Assembly (NCBI GenBank): GCA_021648845.1
Contig: JAKJHY010000034.1
Span: 1-51,940 of the forward strand
Direction of reading: 5' to 3'
Source: Mycobacterium sp. MBM
Lineage (GTDB): Bacteria > Actinomycetota > Actinomycetes > Mycobacteriales > Mycobacteriaceae
Length of the DNA stretch: 51,940 nt
Shown: in pieces, positions 41,564-49,896 of the stretch
How positions within the stretch are numbered: the stretch's first letter is position 1
How the letters are laid out: each line of letters opens with the position of its first letter
Translations under genes and position numbers: made by a program
The notes under the pieces: model-generated
The model's input: only the letters and a program-made list of their open reading frames with translations
Databases searched by the model: none
What the model was told of the DNA's origin: nothing

Positions 41564-42135
41564 GATTTCTCCTTTTTCGCATGGCCTTTCAGGTACTTCT
41601 TGACGTGCGCGTCGACGTCGAGCTCTGGCGGATCCGAAAGCAGGCGTGAGACGATGCCGAGGTAGACCAGCGGGCCCACCAGCGCGGCATAGGCCTGCAA
41701 CGGCGGTTCGTCGACCAGCAGGCCGCGCTCTTGATACCTCGCGATGATGTCGGTCACGCGTGTCATCTCTCGAACCGAGTGTGATGCGGCGGAGCGCAAT
41801 TCGGTATTGGTGGCGAGTTCGGACAAGATCGCAGGGAGCACCGCTCGGCGACGGCCGGTGGCGTCCCATACCGCCGTGACCATCCGCCGCAGGTCGCCGC
41901 GCAGGTCGGCGCTGTAATCTCCGACAGCGTCGCTCATCGTCGCGGCCTCGCGCTCGAAGGCGGCATTGATCAGGCCGGATTTGGAGCCGAAGCGCCGAAA
42001 GATGGTCACCTCGTTCACGCCGGCCAACTCGGCCACCCTGCGGGTAGTCAGGCCGGCAAATCCCTTCTCCTCCGCGCATGTCACACACGCGTCCAGGACC
42101 GCCATCTGCGTGTCGTCCCAATGTTGATGGCCCAT
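41560..42135 (-). CDS. TetR-family transcriptional regulator
   Basis: 191 residues: N-terminal helix-turn-helix (residues 8-55, 'LTTRRVAELAGVNEVTIFRRFGSKSGLI') and a C-terminal ligand domain. TetR proteins usually repress their own operon until a ligand binds. The perfect 22-bp palindrome 18 bases upstream of its ATG is the obvious operator, and GGAGGGG gives a strong ribosome site between the two. The only other gene in the operon encodes the HXXEE membrane protein. The basic Lys-rich C-terminus ('KKYLKGHAKKEKS') is normal for some members. Ligand unknown. Confidence 0.9.
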   Translation of the reverse strand: MGHQHWDDTQMAVLDACVTCAEEKGFAGLTTRRVAELAGVNEVTIFRRFGSKSGLINAAFEREAATMSDAVGDYSADLRGDLRRMVTAVWDATGRRRAVLPAILSELATNTELRSAASHSVREMTRVTDIIARYQERGLLVDEPPLQAYAALVGPLVYLGIVSRLLSDPPELDVDAHVKKYLKGHAKKEKS

Positions 42136-42152
42136 CTACACCCCTCCGATCT

Positions 42153-42174
42153 CATGCAAGCAAGTGCTTGCATG
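42153..42174. promoter_or_regulatory. TetR operator, perfect 22-bp palindrome
   Basis: Arms CATGCAAGCA (42153-42162) and TGCTTGCATG (42165-42174) are exact inverted copies around AG. It lies 18 bases upstream of the tetR start, so autorepression is the simplest reading. Confidence 0.7.
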
Positions 42175-42249
42175 CACCGGGAAGTTACTCGGGGACCGGT
42201 GTCTGCGCAAGGCCTGTCGTGACGCTGCGGCGGTGTGTTCGCCCGGCGG

Positions 42250-43398
42250 TCAACGCGCAAGAGGGAGAGTGACCTCCACCAGCAGACCACCATCGGGGCG
42301 CGCCCAGGCCCGCGCACGGCCCCCGTGGGCGTTGGAGACCGATCGCACGATGGACAGTCCCAGTCCGGTGCCGCCGGTGCTCGTCGCGGTCCGGCTCAGC
42401 CGCCGGAACGGCTCGAACAACCCGTCGACTTCGGTCGGCGCGAGCACCGGCCCGCTGTTCTCGACGGTGAGCAGGGCGAACCCGTCGCGGGCTTCGACAG
42501 CGGTCCGCACCCATCCCCGCTCGGCGCGGTTGTAGCGGATGGCGTTGTCGACGAGATTGCCCGTCAGGCGCTCCAGCAGGGCGGGATCACCGTGAACAGT
42601 GCAGGACGACAAGCTGATTCGCATGTCCACCCCCGCTTTGCGGGCCGCTTCCTCGGCGGTCACGAGCGCACGCCGGGCAACCTCGGCAAGGTCGGCGCGT
42701 TCGGTCATCGGCAGTTCCTGATCGCCCGCGGCCAACACCAGCAGGCCGTCGATGAGACGCTCCTGGCGCTGGTTCACCGCGAGCAGCGTCTCGCCGAGCT
42801 GCCGGGTCGCCTCCGGCGTGTCGGGATCGTCCAGCGCGACCTCGATCAGGGTGCGGTTGATGGTCAGGGGCGTGCGCAGCTCGTGGGAGGCGTTGGCCAC
42901 GAAACGCCGCTGGCTGTCAAACGTGCGGTCAAGACGTTCCAGCATGGCGTCGAAGGTGTCGGCTAGTTCCTTGATTTCGTCGTCGGGGCCTTCCAGTGCT
43001 ATCCGCTCGTGCAGGCTGCGCCCGGCGACCCGGCGTGCGGTGGCCGTCACCTCCTGCAGGGGATGCAGCGCCCGGCCGGCCAGCAGCCACCCGGCACCGC
43101 AGGCAAGCACGCTGACCACCACCAGGGCGGTGATCGACCAGCGCAACATGCCGTGCATGAGCGCCTGCCGCTGCGCCTCGGCCTGGTTGGTCACCAGCGT
43201 CAGCAGGTTGTCCAGGCGCGGGAAGCTGCGTGCACCGCCGCGTTGTGCGGCGAATTCGCGGATGGCGGTCTGCAGTGCCGCACCCGGCCGCTGGTCCAGG
43301 GACTGTTCGAGGTAGACGTAGATCAGCCCGATCAGCAGGGCGCCGGCCAGAAACAGCGCGCCCGCGTAGAGCACGGTGAGGCGGGTCCGGATCTTCAT
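42250..43398 (-). CDS. EnvZ-type sensor histidine kinase
   Basis: 382 residues with two membrane spans (about 7-29 and 85-107) enclosing a small extracellular domain of only about 55 residues, a HAMP domain (108-160), HisKA with His172 in SHELRTPLT, and an ATPase domain with 'NLVDNAIRYN' and GGTGLGLSIV. The small outer domain is helical and has no recognised fold. The ATG overlaps the response-regulator stop (ATGA). Together with the hemophore-like gene 57 bases upstream of the regulator, it may sense heme or an envelope signal; this is inference. Confidence 0.92.
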   Translation of the reverse strand: MKIRTRLTVLYAGALFLAGALLIGLIYVYLEQSLDQRPGAALQTAIREFAAQRGGARSFPRLDNLLTLVTNQAEAQRQALMHGMLRWSITALVVVSVLACGAGWLLAGRALHPLQEVTATARRVAGRSLHERIALEGPDDEIKELADTFDAMLERLDRTFDSQRRFVANASHELRTPLTINRTLIEVALDDPDTPEATRQLGETLLAVNQRQERLIDGLLVLAAGDQELPMTERADLAEVARRALVTAEEAARKAGVDMRISLSSCTVHGDPALLERLTGNLVDNAIRYNRAERGWVRTAVEARDGFALLTVENSGPVLAPTEVDGLFEPFRRLSRTATSTGGTGLGLSIVRSVSNAHGGRARAWARPDGGLLVEVTLPLAR

Positions 43399-44051
43399 CG
43401 CAGCCGGTACCCGACGCCGGGTTCGGTCTCGATCAGTACGGGGTCCCCGAGCTTTCGTCGCACCATCATGATGGTGTACCGCACGACGCCGGTGAACGGA
43501 TCGGCGTGCTCATCCCACGCCTTCTCCAGCAGCTGTTCGGCCGAGACCACTCCGCCGTCGGCGAGGAGCAGTTCGGAGAGGACCGCGAACTCCTTGCGCG
43601 ACAGGGCGATCGGATTGCCGTCACGGGTCACCGTTCGTTGATGCGGGTCGAGGCGGACGCCGCTGCGCTCCAGCACGGGTGGGGTGGCGGCGCGGGAACG
43701 CCGGCCAAGTGCCTGAACCCGGGCGACCAGCTCGGCGAAGGCAAACGGTTTGTAGAGGTAATCGTCAGCGCCCAAACCGAGGCCGGTGACCCGGTCGGAG
43801 ACCGTCCCGGCGGCCGTCAGCATCAGGATGCGCGCAGAACCGCCGCCCGCCACGAGGTTGGCGCAGACGGTATCGCCCGGGGTCACCGGTAGGTCGCGGT
43901 CGAGGATCACCACGTCGTAATCGTTGACCGCCGCGTGGTCGAGGGCCGTGGCGCCGTCGTAGACGACGTCCACGGCCATCGCGTGCCTGCGCAGACCGGC
44001 GGCGACGGCGTCGGCGAGCAGCTTTTCGTCTTCCACCACGAGGATTCGCAC
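43395..44051 (-). CDS. OmpR/PhoB-family response regulator
   Basis: 218 residues. The receiver has acidic VVEDEK, phospho-acceptor Asp51 in VVILDRDLP, and Lys in LYKPFAF. The C-terminal winged helix has 'RTVTRDGNPIALSRKEFAVLSELLLADGG' and the final 'VVRYTIMMVRRKLGDPVLIETEPGVGYRLR'. It is the partner of the kinase whose start overlaps its stop. The start is a GTG at 44051; there is no in-frame ATG nearby and the receiver domain begins immediately. The hemophore-like gene is 57 bases upstream on the same strand. Confidence 0.93.
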   Translation of the reverse strand: MRILVVEDEKLLADAVAAGLRRHAMAVDVVYDGATALDHAAVNDYDVVILDRDLPVTPGDTVCANLVAGGGSARILMLTAAGTVSDRVTGLGLGADDYLYKPFAFAELVARVQALGRRSRAATPPVLERSGVRLDPHQRTVTRDGNPIALSRKEFAVLSELLLADGGVVSAEQLLEKAWDEHADPFTGVVRYTIMMVRRKLGDPVLIETEPGVGYRLR

Positions 44052-44108
44052 CCCACCATGGTGCCTGCGTGCGCGTTTGGCCGCTGTGAGGTTGGCGGCT
44101 CGGCGGCC

Positions 44109-44489
44109 CTAGTAGTTGTGGCAGGTTTCGGCCACCCGGTTCAGCTTCGCCACCGTCTCCTGACCTTGGGGGGTGTTCTTGCGCTTCTGCACCGCGGCTT
44201 GGACATCCGGGTTGCGGTCCAGGAATCCTTGCACGCGCTCCCGCCGCTCGGGCACCGGAAGTGCCAGCAGCTCTTGCACTTTGGCCTGGGCCTCGGGTCG
44301 GCTGTGCAGGCGGTCGGCCAGCTGCGGGGCTTCGGCCTGCAACGCGGCATCGACTTGGGCGTAGCTGCACGTGGTTTCGATCAGCTTGCCCGACGGCTCG
44401 GCCGCGGCCACGGGGGCGAGCCCGAATGTCGTTGCCGCCAGTGCGGTGAAGCCGGCGAACAGGCGTGCTGCGGAGCGGAATACTGCCAT
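44109..44489 (-). CDS. Secreted hemophore-related (MHB-type) protein
   Basis: 126 residues. A Sec signal peptide ends at AAA/EPS (residue 30), leaving a small all-helical mature protein. The mature start 'LIETTCSYAQVDAALQAEAP' and the Cys near the C-terminus (ETCHNY) match the mycobacterial hemophore-related family, in which Cys41 and Cys123 form a disulfide; the prototype Rv0203 binds heme. The conserved Tyr43 and the C-terminal His could take part in heme binding, but binding is not shown for most family members. The stop lies 57 bases before the OmpR-type regulator on the same strand, so the three genes may form one operon. The ATG at 44489 has a GAGAG ribosome site upstream. Confidence 0.8.
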   Translation of the reverse strand: MAVFRSAARLFAGFTALAATTFGLAPVAAAEPSGKLIETTCSYAQVDAALQAEAPQLADRLHSRPEAQAKVQELLALPVPERRERVQGFLDRNPDVQAAVQKRKNTPQGQETVAKLNRVAETCHNY

Positions 44490-44668
44490 GATGGTGGCTC
44501 TCTTTCGGATCGGTATCGGGCGTGCCGATCACGCCCTTGAGCCATTTGAGCAACCGCGGCGTTGGGTGGACGTTAGGGCGAAAGGGTCGCCGGACCGACC
44601 GCCGGCGGCGGTAGCGTGCGGAGATACGCGCACTAGGGCGATCACTGGGGCCCGGAAAGGCAGAAACG

Positions 44669-45376
44669 TTGCGTCGGTGGATCATCGCGGGCTCGATCAG
44701 CCTCGTACTGGTGCTGGCGGCCGCCTCGGCGACGTACAGCCTGGCCCGTTCGCGCACCTATCAATTGGCCGGTGAACTGGTCAGCCGGGTGGACACCACC
44801 GAGAAGGTGGTCGCACTGACCTTCGATGACGGGCCGAGCGATTCGACACCGGAGATCCTGGCCATGCTCGCCGCGGCGCGGGTTACTGCGACGTTCTATC
44901 TCAACGGTGCCGCTCTGGACCGCTACCCCGAGCACGGGGCGAGGATCGCGCGGGCCGGCCACGAGATCGGCAACCACACCTACACGCACCGCCGGATGGT
45001 CTTCGTGAGCCCGGGCACCGTCGCCAGGGAAGTCGAAACCACCGATGCCGCGATCGCGCGCACCGGATACCGAGGGCCCGTCACGTTTCGGCCTCCGCAT
45101 GGCAAGAAGTTGTGGACGCTGCCGCACTACCTGGCCGAGCACCGGCGCACCACGGTGATGTGGGACGTCGAGCCCGACTCCGCCGGCACCCCGGACACTG
45201 ACCGCATCGCCGAGGAGACCGCGACGAGCGTCCGTCCGGGATCCATCGTGTTGCTCCATGTCATGGCCGACAGTCGGTCCTCATCCAGGGCCGCGGTGCC
45301 GCTGATCGTCGGACGACTGCGCGCCGAGGGATACCGTTTCGTGACGGTGAGCGAACTGCTGGCGCTGGGGACGTGA
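44669..45376 (+). CDS. Polysaccharide deacetylase (NodB domain), membrane-anchored
   Basis: 235 residues. One N-terminal hydrophobic segment (5-25) acts as uncleaved anchor or signal. The NodB domain has all five motifs: TFDDGPS (Asp53 and Asp54), the metal triad histidines in HTYTH (His103 and His107), RPPHGK (Arg141), Asp167 and LLH (His197). Such enzymes remove acetyl groups from N-acetylglucosamine in peptidoglycan or related glycans, which alters lysozyme resistance. The start is TTG at 44669 with GAAAGG upstream. It stands alone between the hemophore-like gene (divergent) and a tRNA. Enzyme class is certain; substrate is inferred. Confidence 0.9.
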   Translation: MRRWIIAGSISLVLVLAAASATYSLARSRTYQLAGELVSRVDTTEKVVALTFDDGPSDSTPEILAMLAAARVTATFYLNGAALDRYPEHGARIARAGHEIGNHTYTHRRMVFVSPGTVAREVETTDAAIARTGYRGPVTFRPPHGKKLWTLPHYLAEHRRTTVMWDVEPDSAGTPDTDRIAEETATSVRPGSIVLLHVMADSRSSSRAAVPLIVGRLRAEGYRFVTVSELLALGT

Positions 45377-45397
45377 CGTCGATGTCCTGGCCTTACC

Positions 45398-45474
45398 TGG
45401 TGCCCTCGGTGAGATTCGAACTCACACTGCACGGGTTTTGAATCCGTTTCCTCTGCCAGTTGGGATACGAGGGC
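45398..45474 (-). tRNA. tRNA-Leu(CAA), with unusually short variable loop
   Basis: On the minus strand the acceptor arms GCCCTCG and CGAGGGC pair perfectly. The T arm GTGAG-TTCGAAT-CTCAC is perfect, the D arm has a GG in its loop, and the anticodon loop is TTCAAAA, anticodon CAA at 45440-45438. The CCA end is encoded (45400-45398). By the code this reads UUG leucine. The variable region is only five bases (GCAGT), whereas bacterial leucine tRNAs carry a long extra arm. The anticodon stem has an A-C mismatch at 31-39. It is a real tRNA-like gene; its charging identity deserves a check. Confidence 0.85.
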
Positions 45475-45573
45475 GCGAGCTACCACCTTAGAGGATGCGG
45501 TGAGCCACCCGTTCGGGTAGGCACTGTTACCCCAGGCTCGCCCCCCGTCGGCAATCGCGCGACAATGTGCGTC

Positions 45574-46191
45574 ATGACCGACGCTCCTGCACCCCGCCGC
45601 GTGCTCATCGCCGAAGATGAGGCGCTCATCCGTATGGACCTCGCCGAGATGCTGGGCGAGGAAGGCTACGAAGTCGTCGGGCAGGCCGGCGACGGTCAGG
45701 AAGCGGTCGACCTCGCCGAGAGCCTGAAACCCGATCTGGTGATCATGGACGTCAAGATGCCGCGCCGGGACGGGATCGACGCGGCCTCCGAGATCGCCAC
45801 CAAGCGCATCGCGCCGATCGTCATCCTCACCGCCTTCAGCCAGCGCGAACTGGTCGAACGGGCCCGTGACGCGGGCGCGATGGCATACCTGGTCAAGCCG
45901 TTCTCGATCAGCGATCTCATCCCGGCGATCGAGGTCGCGGTCAGCAGGTTCGGCGAGATCGCCGCCCTGGAGAACGAGGTCGCGAACCTGTCGGACCGCC
46001 TGGAGACACGCAAGCTGGTCGAACGGGCGAAGGGTTTGCTGCAGGCGAACCAGGGGATGACCGAGCCCGAGGCGTTCAAGTGGATCCAGCGGGCCGCGAT
46101 GGACCGCCGCACCACGATGAAGCGGGTGGCCGAGGTGGTGCTGGAAACCCTCGACACGCCCAGTGAGGACGCCCCCGGCGCCGAGAAGTGA
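45574..46191 (+). CDS. pdtaR: ANTAR-domain antiterminator response regulator PdtaR
   Basis: 205 residues, closely matching M. tuberculosis Rv1626. Receiver domain (8-125) with AEDEALIRMD, phospho-acceptor Asp59 in LVIMDVKMP and Lys in YLVKPFS; coiled linker; ANTAR RNA-binding domain (about 140-195) with 'LVERAKGLLQ' and 'EAFKWIQRAAMDRRTTMKRVAEVV'. When phosphorylated by a PdtaS-type kinase, which is not encoded here, it binds paired hairpins in nascent mRNA and prevents termination. Two ATGs are close: I chose 45574 because the family N-terminus begins there; 45565 is in frame. Upstream lies the divergent tRNA gene. Confidence 0.95.
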   Translation: MTDAPAPRRVLIAEDEALIRMDLAEMLGEEGYEVVGQAGDGQEAVDLAESLKPDLVIMDVKMPRRDGIDAASEIATKRIAPIVILTAFSQRELVERARDAGAMAYLVKPFSISDLIPAIEVAVSRFGEIAALENEVANLSDRLETRKLVERAKGLLQANQGMTEPEAFKWIQRAAMDRRTTMKRVAEVVLETLDTPSEDAPGAEK

Positions 46192-46198
46192 CCGTGGC

Positions 46199-46215
46199 AA
46201 CCGGCGCCGCCGGTT
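46199..46215 (+). terminator. Hairpin after pdtaR
   Basis: AACCGGC-GCC-GCCGGTT is a perfect 7-bp stem with a 3-base loop starting 8 bases after the pdtaR stop. No U-run follows. It probably separates pdtaR from the branched-chain transporter genes. Confidence 0.45.
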
Positions 46216-46393
46216 AAGACTGCGTTTCCGGGGACACCATTTGACCGGCTAACCCGACCGATCCGCGCAACGCGTCGCTCAACATCACGCGACCAGCCGA
46301 TGGAATGGTTATGGTTTTCGGCGAAGCATCCCCGCCGCGGCAGTCCCGAGCGGAACGACGATGCCGACCTGAACATGGAACCGGAGGTGAGAC

Positions 46394-47605
46394 GTGCGCG
46401 GTCACGTGGCACGCAAGGCATTTGCTCTCGGAGGCGCCAGCCTGATGGCCCTGGCGATTGCCGGCTGCAGTCAGAGCACACCCGAAGAAGAGGCGTCCCA
46501 GACGGACCTCAAGATCGTGGAGAAGGTGCAGATCGACGAGAGCGGCGCCGAAGTCAAGGCGGCCGAAGGCGCGGCTCCCGCCGATCCGGCCGGCGACGGC
46601 ACGGCCACCTGCCCGCCGGTGTCCATTGCGATGGCCGGCGCCCTCAACGGTCCCGACGCTGCGCTCGGCATCAACATCAAGAACGGTGTCCAGCTCGCCA
46701 TCGACAAGCACAACGAGGCCAACCCCGGCTGCCAGGTGCAGCTCAAGCCGTTCGACACCGAAGGTGATCCGCAGAAGGCGTCCAATATCGCCCCGCGCAT
46801 CGTCGAGGACCAGTACACGATCGGCCTGGTCGGCCCGGCGTTCTCCGGCGAGACCAAGGCCACCGGCGGCGTCTTCGACCAGGCCGGGCTGGTCGCCACC
46901 ACGGCCTCGGCCACCAACGTGACGCTGTCCGAGAACGGGTGGAAGACCTTCTTCCGGGGCCTGGCCAACGACGGCGTGCAGGGCCCCTCGGTGGCGAATT
47001 ACCTCAAGAACAATCTGGGACATCAGAAGGTCTGCGTCGTCGACGACAGCACCGACTACGGTCTGGGACTGGCCACCGCGGTGCGCGACACGCTCGGCCC
47101 GGTCGCGGACTCGGCATGCAACATCTCGGTCAAGAAGGGCGACAAGGACTTCTCTGCCGCGGTCACCCAGATCAAGGGCGCCGCACCGGACTCGGTGTTC
47201 TTCAGCGGCTACTACGCCGAGGCGGCGCCGCTGGTCCAGCAGCTGCGTGACGGCGGCTTCGAGGGCGTCTTCGCCAGCGCCGACGGCACCAAGGATCCCG
47301 AGTTCGTCAAGCAGGCCGGTGAGTCGTCCAAGGGTGCGGTGCTCGCCTGCCCGTGCGGCCCGGCCACCGGGTCGTTCGCCGAGGAGTACACCGCGAAGTT
47401 CAACACCGAGCCGGGCACGTACAGCGCAGAGGGGTATGACCTGGGCACGATTCTGCTCAAGGGCATCGACTCCGGTGCGATCACCCGGCCGGCCCTGCTG
47501 GACTTCGTCCGCAACTACCAGGGTCAGGGTGTGGCCCGCGAGTACCAGTGGACGCCCGAGGGTGAGCTGACCACGACCCTCATCTGGATCTACGACGTTC
47601 AGTAA
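46394..47605 (+). CDS. livK: Branched-chain amino-acid-binding lipoprotein
   Basis: 403 residues. A lipoprotein signal ends in LAIAGC (Cys26). After a charged, Glu/Ala-rich linker, the type I periplasmic-binding fold starts near residue 75 ('CPPVSIAMAGALNGPDAALGINIKNGVQLAIDKHNEANPG') and runs to the end, with 'FFSGYYAEAAPLVQQLRDGGF' typical of Leu/Ile/Val receptors. It captures ligand outside the membrane for LivHMGF. A GGAGGTGAG ribosome site lies 3-5 bases before the GTG start at 46394. A long hairpin between livK and livH probably trims read-through, giving an excess of receptor over pump. Confidence 0.93.
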   Translation: MRGHVARKAFALGGASLMALAIAGCSQSTPEEEASQTDLKIVEKVQIDESGAEVKAAEGAAPADPAGDGTATCPPVSIAMAGALNGPDAALGINIKNGVQLAIDKHNEANPGCQVQLKPFDTEGDPQKASNIAPRIVEDQYTIGLVGPAFSGETKATGGVFDQAGLVATTASATNVTLSENGWKTFFRGLANDGVQGPSVANYLKNNLGHQKVCVVDDSTDYGLGLATAVRDTLGPVADSACNISVKKGDKDFSAAVTQIKGAAPDSVFFSGYYAEAAPLVQQLRDGGFEGVFASADGTKDPEFVKQAGESSKGAVLACPCGPATGSFAEEYTAKFNTEPGTYSAEGYDLGTILLKGIDSGAITRPALLDFVRNYQGQGVAREYQWTPEGELTTTLIWIYDVQ

Positions 47606-47611
47606 CCGCAC

Positions 47612-47658
47612 AGATGAAAGCGCGTCCGAGTGCGCCCGCCTCGGACGCGCTTTCGTCT
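47612..47658 (+). terminator. livK-livH intergenic attenuator hairpin
   Basis: AAAGCGCGTCCGAG (47617-47630) pairs perfectly with CTCGGACGCGCTTT (47640-47653), and the stem extends to 47612/47658 with one G-U. Loop of 9 bases. It lies 7 bases after the livK stop and 56 bases before livH. This is the classic position for partial termination after the binding-protein gene of an ABC operon. Confidence 0.75.
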
Positions 47659-47713
47659 TCGCAGCCGCCGTCGCACGTAACCGTCATCGCGTCACCGAGG
47701 AGCTCACCACCGG

Positions 47714-48724
47714 ATGAACGTGGCCGCCAACATCAACTTCAACGTCGGAGCGCTGTTCGACGGCTTCTGGCAGTTGACGATCGACGGTCTGTCCTGGGGC
47801 GCGATCTATGCGCTGGTCGCCGTCGGGTACACCCTGGTTTTCGGTGTGCTGCGGTTGATCAACTTCGCGCACTCCGAGATCTTCATGCTCGGCATGTTCG
47901 GCGCCTATTTCGCGCTGGACATCCTGATGGGCTTCACCCCGAGCGGTAACGCCTACAACAAGGGCGTCGCGCTGACCATCCTGTACCTGGGCATCGCAAT
48001 GCTGTTCGCGATGCTGGTCTCCGGCGGCGCGGCGGTCGGTCTGGAGTTCATCGCTTACCGCCCCCTGCGAAAACGCAACGCCAAGGCGCTGACCTTTCTG
48101 ATCACCGCGATCGGCATGTCCTTCGTGCTGCAGCAGTTCGTGCTGTTCATCCTGCCCACGTTGATACCGGGCTACGGGGGGCCGAATGCGCAGCAGCCCA
48201 TCGTGTTGGTGCAACCGAAAACCCAGTTCGAGGTGTTCGGGGTGGCGATCTCCAACACCACCATCGTCATCATCGGGTCGGCACTGGTGCTCGCCCTGCT
48301 CACCGATGTGGCGCTCAACCGCACCAAGCTGGGCCGCGGTGTGCGCGCCGTCGCCCAGGATCCGAATACCGCCACGTTGATGGGTGTTTCGCGGGAACGG
48401 GTCATCATGACGACATTCCTGATCGGCGGCCTGCTCGCTGGCGCCGCAGCGCTGCTGTACACGCTCAAGGTTCCCCAGGGCATCATCTACTCCGGCGGAT
48501 TCCTGTTGGGCATCAAGGCTTTCTCAGCCGCCGTGCTCGGCGGTATCGGCAACCTGCGCGGCGCCCTGCTCGGCGGCCTGCTGCTCGGCATCATGGAGAA
48601 CTACGGTCAGGCGGTGTTCGGAACCCAATGGCGGGATGTCGTCGCGTTCGTCCTGCTGGTGTTGGTGCTGCTGGTCAGGCCGACCGGCATATTGGGTGAG
48701 AGCCTGGGGAAGGCGCGAGTATGA
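47714..48724 (+). CDS. livH: Branched-chain amino-acid ABC permease LivH
   Basis: 336 residues with about eight membrane spans and the LivH signature 'INFAHSEIFMLGMFGAYFAL' near the N-terminus and 'GLLAGAAALLYTLKVPQ' later. It forms one half of the heterodimeric membrane channel with LivM. The ATG at 47714 starts 108 bases after livK, behind an intergenic hairpin. Its stop overlaps the livM start (ATGA). Length and hydrophobic pattern are normal for the family. Which of the Leu, Ile, Val or related compounds is moved cannot be told. Confidence 0.93.
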   Translation: MNVAANINFNVGALFDGFWQLTIDGLSWGAIYALVAVGYTLVFGVLRLINFAHSEIFMLGMFGAYFALDILMGFTPSGNAYNKGVALTILYLGIAMLFAMLVSGGAAVGLEFIAYRPLRKRNAKALTFLITAIGMSFVLQQFVLFILPTLIPGYGGPNAQQPIVLVQPKTQFEVFGVAISNTTIVIIGSALVLALLTDVALNRTKLGRGVRAVAQDPNTATLMGVSRERVIMTTFLIGGLLAGAAALLYTLKVPQGIIYSGGFLLGIKAFSAAVLGGIGNLRGALLGGLLLGIMENYGQAVFGTQWRDVVAFVLLVLVLLVRPTGILGESLGKARV

Positions 48725-49896
48725 CGAGTCCTGCCCGCCAGAGCACCCGCTGGGCCAAGCTGATCGACTGGTGGGACGGTTTGACCAGGGCCCAGAAATG
48801 GGTGTTCGGCATCGTGTTGTTCGCCGGTATCGCGCTCTCGCCACTTTTCACCCCCGCATTCCTGGACACCCCCGGGATCAGTTTCGGCGGCACCATGGCC
48901 CAGTTCGCGATGGTGGCCATCATCGCGATCGGGCTGAATGTCGTTGTGGGACAGGCCGGCCTGCTCGATCTGGGGTATGTCGGCTTCTATGCCGTCGGCG
49001 CGTACACGGTGGCCCTGCTGACCAGTCCGGAAAGCCCGTGGAACCAAATGGGTGCTTCCGGTTTCTTCAGCACTCCGTGGGCCTGGCTGTCGTGTGTGCC
49101 GATCGCGATGGCGGTGACCGCCCTGAGCGGTCTCATCCTTGGTACCCCGACGCTGCGGCTGCGCGGTGACTACCTGGCCATCGTCACGCTGGGTTTCGGT
49201 GAGATCATCCGGTTGTTGGCCGACAACCTGGCCGATGTCACCAACGGCCCCCGCGGGCTCAACGAGGTTGCCTTCCCGCATTTCCTGGAAAGCGAGCAGC
49301 ATCCCGAGGGCGTGTTCTCGGTGTCGAACTCCGGCGGTGACGCCAACTACGGCACCTGGTGGTTCTGGCTGGGCCTCATCCTCATCGTCGGCATCCTGCT
49401 GCTGGTCGGAAACCTGGAGCGCAGCCGGGTGGGCCGCGCCTGGATCGCGGTCCGCGAGGACGAGGACGCCGCAGAAGTCATGGGCGTCAACGCATTCAAG
49501 TTCAAGCTGTGGGCGTTCACCATCGGTGCGGCCATCGGCGGTCTGTCCGGTGCGTTGTATGCCGGCCAGGTGCAGTACGTCGCGCCGCCGACCTTCAACA
49601 TCATCAACTCGATGCTGTTCCTGTGCGCCGTGGTACTCGGCGGGCAGGGCAACAAACTGGGGGTCATCCTCGGCGCGTTCATCATCGTCTACCTGCCCAA
49701 CCGGCTGCTCGGCGTGCACTTCGCCGGTATCGACATGGGCAACCTCAAGTATCTGTTCTTCGGGCTCGCGCTGGTCGTGCTGATGATCTTCCGTCCGCAG
49801 GGCCTCTTCCCGGCACGTCAGCACCTGCTCACCTACGCGAAGGCCGCCCGTGATCTGTTGCGCACCAAGCCGGCGGACACGGAGCCGGTGAAATGA
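48721..49896 (+). CDS. livM: Branched-chain amino-acid ABC permease LivM
   Basis: 391 residues, about ten membrane spans, with 'AIIAIGLNVVVGQAGLLDLGYVGFYAVGAYTVALL' and the cytoplasmic coupling loop 'SRVGRAWIAVREDEDAAEVMGVNAFKFKLWAFTIGA' that contacts the ATPases. A charged N-terminal extension of about 30 residues precedes the first span. It pairs with LivH. Start and stop are both 4-bp overlaps with neighbours (ATGA), so livH, livM and livG are translated in a coupled way. Confidence 0.93.
   Translation: MTSPARQSTRWAKLIDWWDGLTRAQKWVFGIVLFAGIALSPLFTPAFLDTPGISFGGTMAQFAMVAIIAIGLNVVVGQAGLLDLGYVGFYAVGAYTVALLTSPESPWNQMGASGFFSTPWAWLSCVPIAMAVTALSGLILGTPTLRLRGDYLAIVTLGFGEIIRLLADNLADVTNGPRGLNEVAFPHFLESEQHPEGVFSVSNSGGDANYGTWWFWLGLILIVGILLLVGNLERSRVGRAWIAVREDEDAAEVMGVNAFKFKLWAFTIGAAIGGLSGALYAGQVQYVAPPTFNIINSMLFLCAVVLGGQGNKLGVILGAFIIVYLPNRLLGVHFAGIDMGNLKYLFFGLALVVLMIFRPQGLFPARQHLLTYAKAARDLLRTKPADTEPVK

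Noticed and set aside
40916..42121. 401-codon minus-strand frame that would fuse the TetR region with the HXXEE protein
   Set aside because: The first half is an off-frame reading of the tetR gene; only the part after the ATG at 41563 has family character, so no fusion exists.
45398..45474. tRNA as attachment site of an integrated element
   Set aside because: No integrase, no repeated tRNA 3' end and no change of gene style on either side.
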